DNA from: an uncultured Ruminococcus sp.
Lineage (GTDB): Bacteria; Bacillota; Clostridia; Oscillospirales; Ruminococcaceae
DNA: 64,000 nt
NCBI GenBank assembly: GCA_937926145.1
Contig: CALANW010000165.1
Coordinates: 37,233-101,232, forward strand
Reading direction: 5' to 3'
Part shown: positions 27,461-34,909 of the stretch, one piece after another
How the letters are laid out: each line of letters opens with the position of its first letter
Position numbering within the stretch: position 1 is the first letter of the stretch
Notes under the pieces: model-generated
Told to the model about the DNA's origin: nothing
The model's database searches: none
What the model saw: only the letters and a program-made list of their open reading frames with translations
Translations under genes and position numbers: made by a program

Positions 27461-27736
27461 ATGACAAAGGCAGATTTAATCAATGCTATTGCTGAAAAGG
27501 CAGAATTTTCCAAGAAGGATTCCGAGAAGGCTCTTAATGCAGTTATCTCTTCCATCACAGATGCACTCGTTTCCGGCGACAAGGTTCAGATCGTTGGCTT
27601 CGGTACATTTGAAGTTCGTCAGAGAGATGCAAAGGAAGCAATCAACCCAAGAACAAAGGAAAAGATTCAGATCCCTGCAAAGAAGGCTCCTGCATTCAAG
27701 GCAGGCAAGGCTCTCAAGGACGTTGTAAACAAGTAA
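27461..27736 (+). CDS. hup: HU-type DNA-binding protein
   Basis: A 91-residue nucleoid protein, MTKADLINAIAEKAEFSKKD, with the DNA-binding arm region VGFGTFEVRQRDAKEAINPRTKEKI. GGAGG lies 9 nt before the ATG, and codon choice is biased (AAG, ATC), as expected for a highly expressed gene. It is followed by an intrinsic terminator. Confidence 0.98.
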   Translation: MTKADLINAIAEKAEFSKKDSEKALNAVISSITDALVSGDKVQIVGFGTFEVRQRDAKEAINPRTKEKIQIPAKKAPAFKAGKALKDVVNK

Positions 27737-27758
27737 TTATTGTTTATCTGTACTTTTC

Positions 27759-27793
27759 GGCAGCTGCTCAAGGGGGCGGCTGCCTTTTGCTTT
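27759..27793 (+). terminator. Terminator after hup
   Basis: GGCAGC/GCTGCC stem extended by G-T pairs, then TTTTGCTTT. It lies just before the rqcP ribosome site, so it probably reduces downstream expression relative to hup. Confidence 0.7.
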
Positions 27794-27809
27794 AAAAGGA
27801 GGAAAAAAG

Positions 27810-28055
27810 ATGAGGCTTGACAAATATCTCAAAGTAACAAGACTTATAAAGCGCAGAACGGTAGCAAACGAAGCCTGCGATGCCGATAAGATCGTTGTAA
27901 ACGGAAAGGCAGCCCGTGCCTCCTACGACGTAAAGGTCGGCGATATAATCGAAATAAATATGGGACAGAAGCCGCTCAAGGTCAAAGTCCTGAACGTTAC
28001 CGAGTATGCAACAAAGGAAAATGCAGCGGATAACTACGTTGTTGTGGAGGGCTGA
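27810..28055 (+). CDS. rqcP: S4-domain RNA-binding protein RqcP (YabO)
   Basis: An 81-residue S4 domain protein: MRLDKYLKVTRLIKRRTVANEACD, then VNGKAARASYDVKVGDIIEI. The family works with RqcH in alanine tailing of stalled nascent chains on 50S subunits. AAAGGAGG precedes the ATG. The gene order mazG-hup-rqcP matches Bacillus yabN-hup-yabO. Confidence 0.93.
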   Translation: MRLDKYLKVTRLIKRRTVANEACDADKIVVNGKAARASYDVKVGDIIEINMGQKPLKVKVLNVTEYATKENAADNYVVVEG

Positions 28056-28058
28056 TAA

Positions 28059-28226
28059 ATGGAGTACCGTTATAAAGTCGGCATGATCGACGGCGACTAT
28101 GCGCATCTCTACCGCATCGACGACGGCAGCAACGATGAAATAACCGTCGCAATGGCGCTCCTGCCCGAAGAGATAACAGAGGGCTGCGAACTGCTTTGGA
28201 AAGACTTGCAGTACAGCATTATATAA
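28059..28226 (+). CDS. 55-residue hypothetical protein
   Basis: MEYRYKVGMIDGDYAHLYRI... runs to ...EGCELLWKDLQYSII. GGAGG lies 8 nt before the ATG and overlaps the last codons of rqcP, which gives good evidence of translation. The acidic beta-rich sequence with MALLPEEITEGCEL vaguely resembles DUF3006-like small proteins, but I am not sure of the family. It is 3 bp downstream of rqcP, in the place where Bacillus has yabP. A repeat element begins directly after its stop codon. Confidence 0.75.
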   Translation: MEYRYKVGMIDGDYAHLYRIDDGSNDEITVAMALLPEEITEGCELLWKDLQYSII

Positions 28227-28389
28227 AATTCGGAATTAGGAATTCGGAATGCGGAATTATTATAATTCCATTTGATATCAGAAAAAAGGTGCAATCATGA
28301 ATAAACATGACTGCACCTTTTTCTATAATATTTTATTTCTAATGGAACAGCGAAGCTAATTCCGAATTCCGAATTCTTAATTCCGAATT
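28227..28389. repeat. GGAATTC-ended mosaic element E3 (163 bp)
   Basis: It lies between two convergent genes and starts on the base after the stop codon of the 55-residue gene. Its right end is 4 bp from the citrate synthase stop. The arms are tandem AATTCGGAAT-type units and their inverse. Confidence 0.8.
28282..28323. terminator. Bidirectional terminator hairpin inside E3
   Basis: AAAAAAGGTGCA and TGCACCTTTTT arms, extended by TCATG/CATGA, with A-run and T-run flanks. This is suitable for ending both convergent transcripts. Confidence 0.75.
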
Positions 28390-28393
28390 TATC

Positions 28394-29764
28394 TTAATCT
28401 CTGTCCTCAAACTCAACGTATTCCTGCTTTTCGTGGACAGCCTTATATGCAGGACGGATTATCTTATTTGCGTTGACAAGCTCTTCCATACGGTGTGCTG
28501 ACCAGCCTGCGATTCTTGCGATAGCAAAGAGCGGTGTATAAAGCTCTCTCGGGAGGTCGAGCATTGTATATGCAAAGCCACTGTAGAAGTCAACGTTTGC
28601 CGAAACGCCCTTATAGATCTTTCTTTCGTCTGCGATGACCTGCGGAGCGAGGCGTTCGATTGAATTATAGAGTTTAAATTCTTTCTCTCTGCCCTTTGCT
28701 TTGGAGAGCTTTTCTACTGCCTGACGTAGGAGATTCGCTCTCGGGTCGGAGATAGAATATACTGCGTGACCCATACCATAGATAAGTCCCGAGCGGTCGA
28801 AGCCCTCTTTATGGAGAAGCTTTATGAGGTAGTTCTTTATTTCGTCCTCGTCTTCCCAATCGCTTATGTGGTTCTTCATATCGTCGAACATCATTGAAAC
28901 CTTGATATTCGCGCCGCCGTGCTTAGGTCCTTTAAGTGAAGCGAGTGCTGCGGAGATCGCGGAATAGGTATCCGTTCCCGACGAAGTTACGACGTGAGTT
29001 GTGAACGTGGAGTTATTACCGCCGCCGTGTTCAGCGTGGAGGACAAGTGCAAGGTCGAGGATAGACGCTTCAAGCTCGGTGAAGCTGCTGTCGGGACGGA
29101 GCATATGGAGGATATTTTCCGCTGTCGAATACTCTGCGACAGGCTGGTGGATAAAGAAGCTGCCGCCGTCGATATAGTAATTCTTTGCGTGATAGCTGTA
29201 TACTGTGATGAGCGGCAGGAGCGAAATAAGTTCCATCGACTGGCGCATAACGTTTGGCAGCGAGAGGTCGTTCGGTGTATCGTCATAGGAATAAAGTGTG
29301 AGGATTCCGCGCGAAATGCCGTTCATAATATCTTCGCTCGGGGATTTCATAATGATATCGCGGACGAAAGTAGTCGGAAGTCTGCGGTAATCCGCAAGGA
29401 TACGCTTGAATTTTTCAAGCTGCTGCTCGTTCGGAAGTTCGCCGAGGAGAAGCAGGTAGGTGATCTCCTCAAAGCCAAAACGGCGCTTGCCGATAAAGCC
29501 GTTCACGAGGTCGTTTATATTATAGCCGCGGTAGTAAAGTTCGCCCTCACATGGAACGCTTTTGCCGTCAACGGTTTTGGAAGAGATTATCTCGGAAATT
29601 TCGGTAAGTCCTGCGAGTACGCCCTTGCCGTTGATGTCACGCAGACCGCGCTTTACGTCATATTTCGTATAAAGCTCAGGGTCAATGTTTCCGTTCTTTT
29701 TGCAGATCTCGGTAAGCTCGATAATTTCGGGAGTGACCTTTGCGAAGTTGTAGTTTGAAGCCAT
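28394..29764 (-). CDS. gltA: Citrate/2-methylcitrate synthase
   Basis: Condenses acetyl-CoA (or propionyl-CoA) with oxaloacetate. The active-site block LVLHAEHGGGNNSTFTTHV and the segments GPKHGGAN and YGMGHAVYSISDPRA contain the catalytic histidines. The 456-residue length and the N-terminal MASNYNFAKVTPEI extension fit the clostridial subgroup. The start is the ATG after GAAAGGA. It is monocistronic with its own promoter; no aconitase or isocitrate dehydrogenase gene is nearby. Confidence 0.95.
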   Translation of the reverse strand: MASNYNFAKVTPEIIELTEICKKNGNIDPELYTKYDVKRGLRDINGKGVLAGLTEISEIISSKTVDGKSVPCEGELYYRGYNINDLVNGFIGKRRFGFEEITYLLLLGELPNEQQLEKFKRILADYRRLPTTFVRDIIMKSPSEDIMNGISRGILTLYSYDDTPNDLSLPNVMRQSMELISLLPLITVYSYHAKNYYIDGGSFFIHQPVAEYSTAENILHMLRPDSSFTELEASILDLALVLHAEHGGGNNSTFTTHVVTSSGTDTYSAISAALASLKGPKHGGANIKVSMMFDDMKNHISDWEDEDEIKNYLIKLLHKEGFDRSGLIYGMGHAVYSISDPRANLLRQAVEKLSKAKGREKEFKLYNSIERLAPQVIADERKIYKGVSANVDFYSGFAYTMLDLPRELYTPLFAIARIAGWSAHRMEELVNANKIIRPAYKAVHEKQEYVEFEDRD

Positions 29765-29815
29765 TGAAGCATCTTTCCTTTCATACAATATTCGTTCATT
29801 CAAATCTATGATAAA

Positions 29816-29844
29816 ATTTTAACATATTTTTTGAATATTTTCAA
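29816..29844 (-). promoter_or_regulatory. Promoter for citrate synthase
   Basis: TTGAAA, 17-bp spacer, TAAAAT on the minus strand, about 50 nt upstream of the start codon. Confidence 0.7.
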
Positions 29845-29910
29845 GTACAGCGGCGAAATTTTCATCATATTATCAGAAAAGTATTTACAAAAACAATAAA
29901 CTGCAAAAAT

Positions 29911-30213
29911 TTATGCAAAAAGTAAATAACCGACAATGACCGCCGCAAAGGCAAGCTGGCATACGATGATAAGCGGTATCCCGACCATAAATCGTTTCTG
30001 TTTCGTCTTGTGGCGGAACTTTTTCATTGAGATATACATTCCTACCGAGCCGCCGATGAGCGAAACGAAGAACAGCGTCGGCTCGGAGATGCGGCGTTTG
30101 CCGTTTTCGACTTTTTTCTTATCGGAAAATGCCATTATGAAACCAACAATGTTTATTATAATAAAGTACGCTGCTACAAACGCTGCAACCGGATGTTGTT
30201 TTAAAATATCCAT
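29911..30213 (-). CDS. DUF1294 family membrane protein
   Basis: A 100-residue protein with about three membrane helices. The family block is clear: FSDKKKVENGKRRISEPTLF, then SLIGGSVGMYISMKKFRHKTKQKRF. The function is unknown. The start is the ATG with AGGAG 5 nt upstream. The ribosome site lies right after the terminator of the chemotaxis receptor gene, so this gene may be expressed partly by read-through. Confidence 0.85.
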   Translation of the reverse strand: MDILKQHPVAAFVAAYFIIINIVGFIMAFSDKKKVENGKRRISEPTLFFVSLIGGSVGMYISMKKFRHKTKQKRFMVGIPLIIVCQLAFAAVIVGYLLFA

Positions 30214-30224
30214 AGATTCTCCTG

Positions 30225-30266
30225 TAAAAAAATCTTCGCAAAGGCGTTTTCCGTCTTTGCGAAGAT
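30225..30266 (-). terminator. Terminator of the chemotaxis receptor gene
   Basis: A 12-bp perfect stem (ATCTTCGCAAAG/CTTTGCGAAGAT) followed by TTTTTTT on the minus strand. Confidence 0.93.
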
Positions 30267-30290
30267 ATATAGGTTCACTGAAAAACAAGC

Positions 30291-32624
30291 TTATTCCTTG
30301 TTTTCATCATCGTTTGAGGGTTCAAAAAAGACTTCATCGTCCGTTTCGGGAGCGTTCGGTTCGTCTTCCGTCGGGGCGGCTTCATCTGATTCCGAAACTT
30401 CCACGGTGTTCTCGTCAAGGCTGCCGATGTTGTCGAAATCAAGCTCGCTGTCAACAGCAGTCGTTTCGTCCGAATCGAAAACGGGAATATCAAGCTCATC
30501 GGGAGCAGCCGAATCGTCTTCCGAAGCCGTCTCGGCGGTTTCTTCGGGAACTGTGCTTTCGTCGAAGTCTATCTTGAAGAAATCGATCATATCACGGAGG
30601 ACTTCAGCCTGCTCGGACATATCGTTTGCAGCGGCAGAGCTTTGCTCGGCGGTCGAAGTTGTGTTGTCGATAACGGCATTTACGCTGTTTACGCTGTTGT
30701 AAATTTCGGAGATAAGGCTGTTCTGCTGTTCTGCGCTCTCCGCGATGCTCTTGACCTTTTCGTTGATCTCGGAAGCACCGAGGACGATCCTATCGAGGGA
30801 TTCTGCGGTCGTTTTTGCAATAGCAGTTCCGCGTTTAACATTGCGGAGCGAATCTTCGATAAGCTCGGAGGTCTGCTTTGCTGCGTCTGCGCTCATATTT
30901 GCAAGGTTTCGGACTTCATCGGCTACAACTGCGAAGCCAAGACCTGCATCGCCTGCTCTTGCAGCTTCGACAGCCGCATTGAGAGCGAGGATATTCGTCT
31001 GGAACGCGATATCATCGATAACGCGGATAATATCGGAGATCTGTGCGGAAGACTTGGAGATATCCTCCATTGAACCGAGCATCTTCGTCATTTCGTGGTT
31101 GCAGGAGTTGATCTGCTCCTCGATATTTGCAGCGAGGACTTCGGTATCCGAAGCGGATTTAACTGAATCGGAGATATGTCCGACGATGTTTTCCATACGG
31201 TTCGATACTTCGCTGACAGCTTCGGACTGGCGCGCTGCACCGTCGCTCAAAAGCTGTGAACCCGATGCTACCTGCGAAGCGCCCATTGTAACGGTGTTCG
31301 CGGATTCGCTGATCTTGCCGAATGTCTTTCTGAGCTGTGAAAGGATAGCGTTGAAGCTTTCCTTTATCTTAACGAAATCTCCGCGGAATTCGCCGTCCAT
31401 TTCAAAGGCGAGGTTTCCCTCGGCGATCATACCGAGCGCTTCGGATATCTGTTCGATATATGTACGAAGCGAGGCAACCGTTTGCGCAAGTGATTCGGAG
31501 AGGATACCGACTTCATTCTTCTGCCTGATAACAGGAGTATCGGTAGAAAGGTCGCCGTCCGAAAGCGCTTTAAGTCTTGCTGTAACGCTAATTATCGGGT
31601 TTACAACGCCGTTCATGATGATGAATGTGCAGATGAATGCTGCTATAACGAGAACAACGGAGAACACAACGATTATCGTCGTAGTTGTTTTGAGTGTGCC
31701 GTTGAAGTCGGATTCAGGTCCGACAAGGATAAGCGACCAGTCGCTGCCCTCGATAGGAGCATACGCAACACGGCTCTTTACGCCGTTGACCATGATGCTT
31801 TCGCTGCCCGATTCGCCGCTCATCGCGAGGGACTGTATCTCTGCGATAGCTGCATAGCTGCTGTCGGTTTCCGCAAGGTTGTTGTGGTTCACTGCATTTA
31901 CAACGTTGTTGATGTCGTTTGAAGCGATCATCGTGCCCTCGGAATTGATTATGTAAGCTGTGGAATTTTCGCTGAACTGTACTGAATTTACAATATCGGA
32001 AAGTATCTGTGCATCGTAGTAGGCAATGAGAACGTAGCTTGTAACGCTCGATGTTCCCGATACTGCAATGATAAATTCCGAGCCGCTGCCGTCCTCATAA
32101 GGGATAGGTTCTGTAATAGCGATTCCCTTTGATTTCGCCGTCTGATAAACATCAAGGTCTTTGAGTGCCTCTGCGCTTTTAGCGTCAAATCTGTCCGAGC
32201 CGATGAAGAAATCGCCCATTTTGAACATCGCGAAATCCTTTACATCGAGCTTATACTCATTGAACATATATTTGAGATAGGACGAAGCTCCCTTTGAAGC
32301 GCCGATATTGTCGCTGCAAAGTGTCTTCTGGAAAGCTGTATCGGTCTTAGTTTTGAGCATAGAGATCTTAACGCTTACGTCCGATGCCGCCTCTGTTGTG
32401 ATAGGTGTGATCATCTGATTAACAGTCGATTTTACGCCTTTTGAAAGCGAAAAATAGTTGACGAACGCAAGCAGCAGGACAACAATGAGCGACATTACGC
32501 ATACGAAGATAATGAGCTTTGTCTTGATGCTGTTTCGGTTCAGCTTAAAATAGCTGAGATCGAACTTCTTTTTAACTTTTATATCTGACAGTTTTTTATT
32601 TTTTTGTAATTTTGACTTTGCCAT
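30291..32624 (-). CDS. Methyl-accepting chemotaxis protein with acidic C-tail
   Basis: A 777-residue receptor: basic N-terminus, TM1 at about 37-60, a double-Cache-like periplasmic-side domain to about 330, TM2 (TTTIIVVFSVVLVIAAFICTFIIM), HAMP (VNPIISVTARLKALSDGDL), and the methyl-accepting signalling hairpin with the tip DIAFQTNILALNAAVEAARAG. The last 92 residues contain 37 Asp/Glu and one Lys and show no CheR-type pentapeptide. The start MAKSKLQKNKK follows GGGGAGGG; the frame extends 52 codons upstream without a ribosome site. The ligand is unknown. No other chemotaxis or flagellar gene is in the window. Confidence 0.95.
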   Translation of the reverse strand: MAKSKLQKNKKLSDIKVKKKFDLSYFKLNRNSIKTKLIIFVCVMSLIVVLLLAFVNYFSLSKGVKSTVNQMITPITTEAASDVSVKISMLKTKTDTAFQKTLCSDNIGASKGASSYLKYMFNEYKLDVKDFAMFKMGDFFIGSDRFDAKSAEALKDLDVYQTAKSKGIAITEPIPYEDGSGSEFIIAVSGTSSVTSYVLIAYYDAQILSDIVNSVQFSENSTAYIINSEGTMIASNDINNVVNAVNHNNLAETDSSYAAIAEIQSLAMSGESGSESIMVNGVKSRVAYAPIEGSDWSLILVGPESDFNGTLKTTTTIIVVFSVVLVIAAFICTFIIMNGVVNPIISVTARLKALSDGDLSTDTPVIRQKNEVGILSESLAQTVASLRTYIEQISEALGMIAEGNLAFEMDGEFRGDFVKIKESFNAILSQLRKTFGKISESANTVTMGASQVASGSQLLSDGAARQSEAVSEVSNRMENIVGHISDSVKSASDTEVLAANIEEQINSCNHEMTKMLGSMEDISKSSAQISDIIRVIDDIAFQTNILALNAAVEAARAGDAGLGFAVVADEVRNLANMSADAAKQTSELIEDSLRNVKRGTAIAKTTAESLDRIVLGASEINEKVKSIAESAEQQNSLISEIYNSVNSVNAVIDNTTSTAEQSSAAANDMSEQAEVLRDMIDFFKIDFDESTVPEETAETASEDDSAAPDELDIPVFDSDETTAVDSELDFDNIGSLDENTVEVSESDEAAPTEDEPNAPETDDEVFFEPSNDDENKE

Positions 32625-32772
32625 ACCAAAACCCTCCCCATAGGGTGTACATTCTTTGTTATCATTGTACCACTTTATAAAAGCTAATATATCAATTTTC
32701 TGTGAATTTTTACAATATATAGAGAAAATGAACGGAATTTTTATGTAATTTGCTTTACTGCGACAAAGTAAA

Positions 32773-32820
32773 AGAGCCAAACAGATTTAAAAATAACTGT
32801 TTGGCTCTTGATTTTTTTAA
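32773..32820. terminator. Terminator-type hairpin upstream of the chemotaxis receptor
   Basis: A 12-bp perfect stem (AGAGCCAAACAG/CTGTTTGGCTCT) with T-rich tails on both strands. It most likely ends minus-strand transcription from folT, about 255 bp upstream. The plus strand has the longer T-run. Confidence 0.7.
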
Positions 32821-32857
32821 GCAGAAATCCGTAAAATTTGTTATGCTTATCTCTAAA

Positions 32858-33058
32858 GAAACGCTGATTAATACGTTTTTGCCATTTTTCAAAATGTTTA
32901 TGTCAAATTGACATTAAAGACGTAAACTCGTACATTTCTCAAAATGGCAAAACGAACGCTTCGCTTTAATCAGCTTTTTCCTAATCGGAATGTGTACAAA
33001 AATCAAGCGAATGTATGACTTTTGCAACAATTTTTTGTCTGCACATTCATTAAGATAT
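32858..33058. repeat. Imperfect palindromes between folT and the chemotaxis receptor
   Basis: A large imperfect inverted repeat (CTGATTAA...GCCATTTT...AAAATGGC...TTAATCAG) is followed by a degenerate relative of foldback family 1 (GTGTACAAAAATCAAGCG...ATTTTTTGTCTGCACA), which ends 6 bp from the folT stop. No gene is seen in 32625-33063. Confidence 0.65.
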
Positions 33059-33063
33059 CAGCA

Positions 33064-33636
33064 TTAAGCTGCGGTCTTGTGTATCTTACCCGCAACGCGT
33101 TTATATATTACCTGTACGACAGGGAGAACAGCCGCGCAGAGTATGCAGTAAACAACAGCCTGAAGCGATATCGCACTGAGTCTGATGAAGAACTGCTCCT
33201 TCGTGTTCGACATAAAGCCTGCCGACATAAGTATCGCCGTGTTCAAAAGCAGATTTATCACGAATGAATCGATGAGCCTTGCAACAACAGCCATAACAGC
33301 GAGTTTTTTGCCCTCTCTCTTGTAAAGGCATATACCGAATACAAGACCTTCGAGCGCAGCCGTTACGGTGAGAAGCGGGAACGGAGCCTGACCGCTGACA
33401 AGACAGCCGATAAGATCGCCTGCGATAGCCGCAAGTGTAGCAGGAACAGGTCCGAAGAACATTCCTACGACCGCGAGCGCGAAAAACGCAACGTTGATCT
33501 TGAGGAACGCACCGATCTTGAACGAAAACATATCGAGAATGATGAAAAGTGCAGTCATAAGTCCAGCCATAGCAAGACATTTAGCGCTTTTCAACTCCTT
33601 TGCGGAGCTTGTGAAAACAGAAAAAAAGCCTTTCAT
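33064..33636 (-). CDS. folT: ECF transporter substrate-binding component, folate type (FolT)
   Basis: A 190-residue membrane S-component of an energy-coupling factor transporter with about six helices. The segments FLKINVAFFALAVVGMFFGPV and AAIAGDLIGCLV, then PLLTVTAALEGLVFGICLYKR, match the folate-type S-components. The start MKGFFSVFTSSAKELK follows TTAAGGAGG. A tetrahydrofolate riboswitch in the leader supports folate as substrate. The ATPase and EcfT parts are not in this window, so a shared ECF module elsewhere is expected. Confidence 0.9.
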   Translation of the reverse strand: MKGFFSVFTSSAKELKSAKCLAMAGLMTALFIILDMFSFKIGAFLKINVAFFALAVVGMFFGPVPATLAAIAGDLIGCLVSGQAPFPLLTVTAALEGLVFGICLYKREGKKLAVMAVVARLIDSFVINLLLNTAILMSAGFMSNTKEQFFIRLSAISLQAVVYCILCAAVLPVVQVIYKRVAGKIHKTAA

Positions 33637-33697
33637 TTTAACCTCCTTAAAATAGTGCTGTTTGTGCATATCGGGAGGAATGAAAAGCTCCTGTTAT

Positions 33698-33810
33698 GCA
33701 TTTCAGCGGGATGCAAGAACTGAACCGCAAGCCTTTGAAAGCTTTTCGTTCCGCCGGCAACTCCCCGTCCGTCGGACACTTGTACGCTCAGTTCTCTACT
33801 CTGTAAATGC
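33698..33810 (-). ncRNA. Tetrahydrofolate riboswitch
   Basis: The minus-strand leader has the THF-I consensus in order: closing stem GCATTTACAG/CTGAAATGC, AGAGTAGA, CGTACAAGTG, GGGGAGTTGCCG, GGAACGAAA, and TTGCATCCCGCT. Between aptamer and gene, TTCCTCC can pair with the folT ribosome site GGAGG, and a preceding AGGAG can pair with CCTCC. This suggests control at translation initiation, with expression low when folate is plentiful. Confidence 0.9.
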
Positions 33811-33854
33811 GTATTTCTGCTATAAAAAGTTGATATATTTTATCGACATATAAT

Positions 33855-33883
33855 ATTGTATCACTTTTATGTGAAAAAGTCAA
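33855..33883 (-). promoter_or_regulatory. Promoter for folT and its riboswitch
   Basis: TTGACT, 17-bp spacer, TACAAT on the minus strand, about 40 nt upstream of the riboswitch closing stem. Confidence 0.85.
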
Positions 33884-33900
33884 GGCTTTTTTTAATGTGT

Positions 33901-34909
33901 AATTCGTAATGCGTAATGCGTAATTTTTGCAAAGCTGACATTTGTTTGAGAACTGCGAAGCCAAGCAGCTGGTCGAGCTGAGCACAGCTCGTCAGGTGTC
34001 CAGAGGGCGGAAGCCCTTTGGTCGCTCTCCGCAGAGAGCGAAATCCCCCAAACTAACAGCACCAAGCTTGCTGCAATAGCAAAATTACTAACAAATCAAA
34101 AAGGCGCAATTCACACGAAAAAAGTAAAACGGATATGAGAAATCAGTTCCGTAAACCTAAAAAAGTGAATTGCGCCATTCTATTTTCCTTAAACAAACTA
34201 TCCTTGCAGATAATATATGCGAACGAAGTGAACATATATTACCTGCAACGTTGTATGAATTGGCTGAACATCATCAACACAGCACCACCGACGACAACGT
34301 ATGAACGGCGGTGGGATATGTCACTAAAAACAATAAATTTCGGTAGGGGCGGATTCTATATCCGCCCGTTGGCAACCCACAAAATTATGGCGATTTTTAG
34401 GACGCATTTTCCATTACACAGAAATGTCATATCTGCGATGGTTGAATATTTTTATAGATGTTTCTTTTTCGGTTGTGACCTATCAGTCGTTTCGTTATGT
34501 GAAAACTTTGCTCACTTGCGTTCGCTTGTTTTCACGTTCATATCCCATAGCTGTTCATATTGAGTTGAAGCGTAAATCCACTCACTTCGTTCGTGTATTT
34601 ACGCTTCAAGGATAGTTTATTTGAGGAAAAAGAATGGCGCAATTCACATTTTAGGTTTACGAAACTGATTTCTCATATTTCGTTCTCCATTATTTGTGTG
34701 AATTGCGCCTTTGGATTTGTTAGTGATTACGCTATTGCAACAAAGCGTTATTTGTTAGTTTAGGGTATTTCGCTTCTGCGGAAGCGACAAGGGACTCCGT
34801 CCCCTTGACCCCTGCCACCTTTGAAAAGGTGGACGAAACTTTTGCTTGGCTTCGCAACGCCGAACAAATGTCAGCTCCGCAAATAATTACGCATTACGCA
34901 TTACGCATT
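33901..34909. mobile_element. 1-kb foldback element E4 with GCGTAATGC-type inverted ends
   Basis: The outer ends are tandem GTAATGC units (AATTCGTAATGCGTAAT and inverse). Inside them, arms of about 300 bp (33901-34210 and 34600-34909) match as inverted copies in the same order: a CTGACATTTGTT block, a GCGAAGCCAAGC block, a CCGCAGA hairpin, AACTAACA, a GGCGCAATTCAC hairpin and AACTATCCTTG. The ~390-bp centre has further palindromes, including a GGGCGGAT module at 34343-34368. No transposase or convincing gene is present. The right end overlaps the dnaE stop. Confidence 0.8.

Noticed and set aside
34135..34563. 142-codon plus-strand frame starting MRNQFRKPKKVN inside element E4
   Set aside because: It covers hairpins and palindromes of the foldback, has no ribosome site and no domain-like composition.
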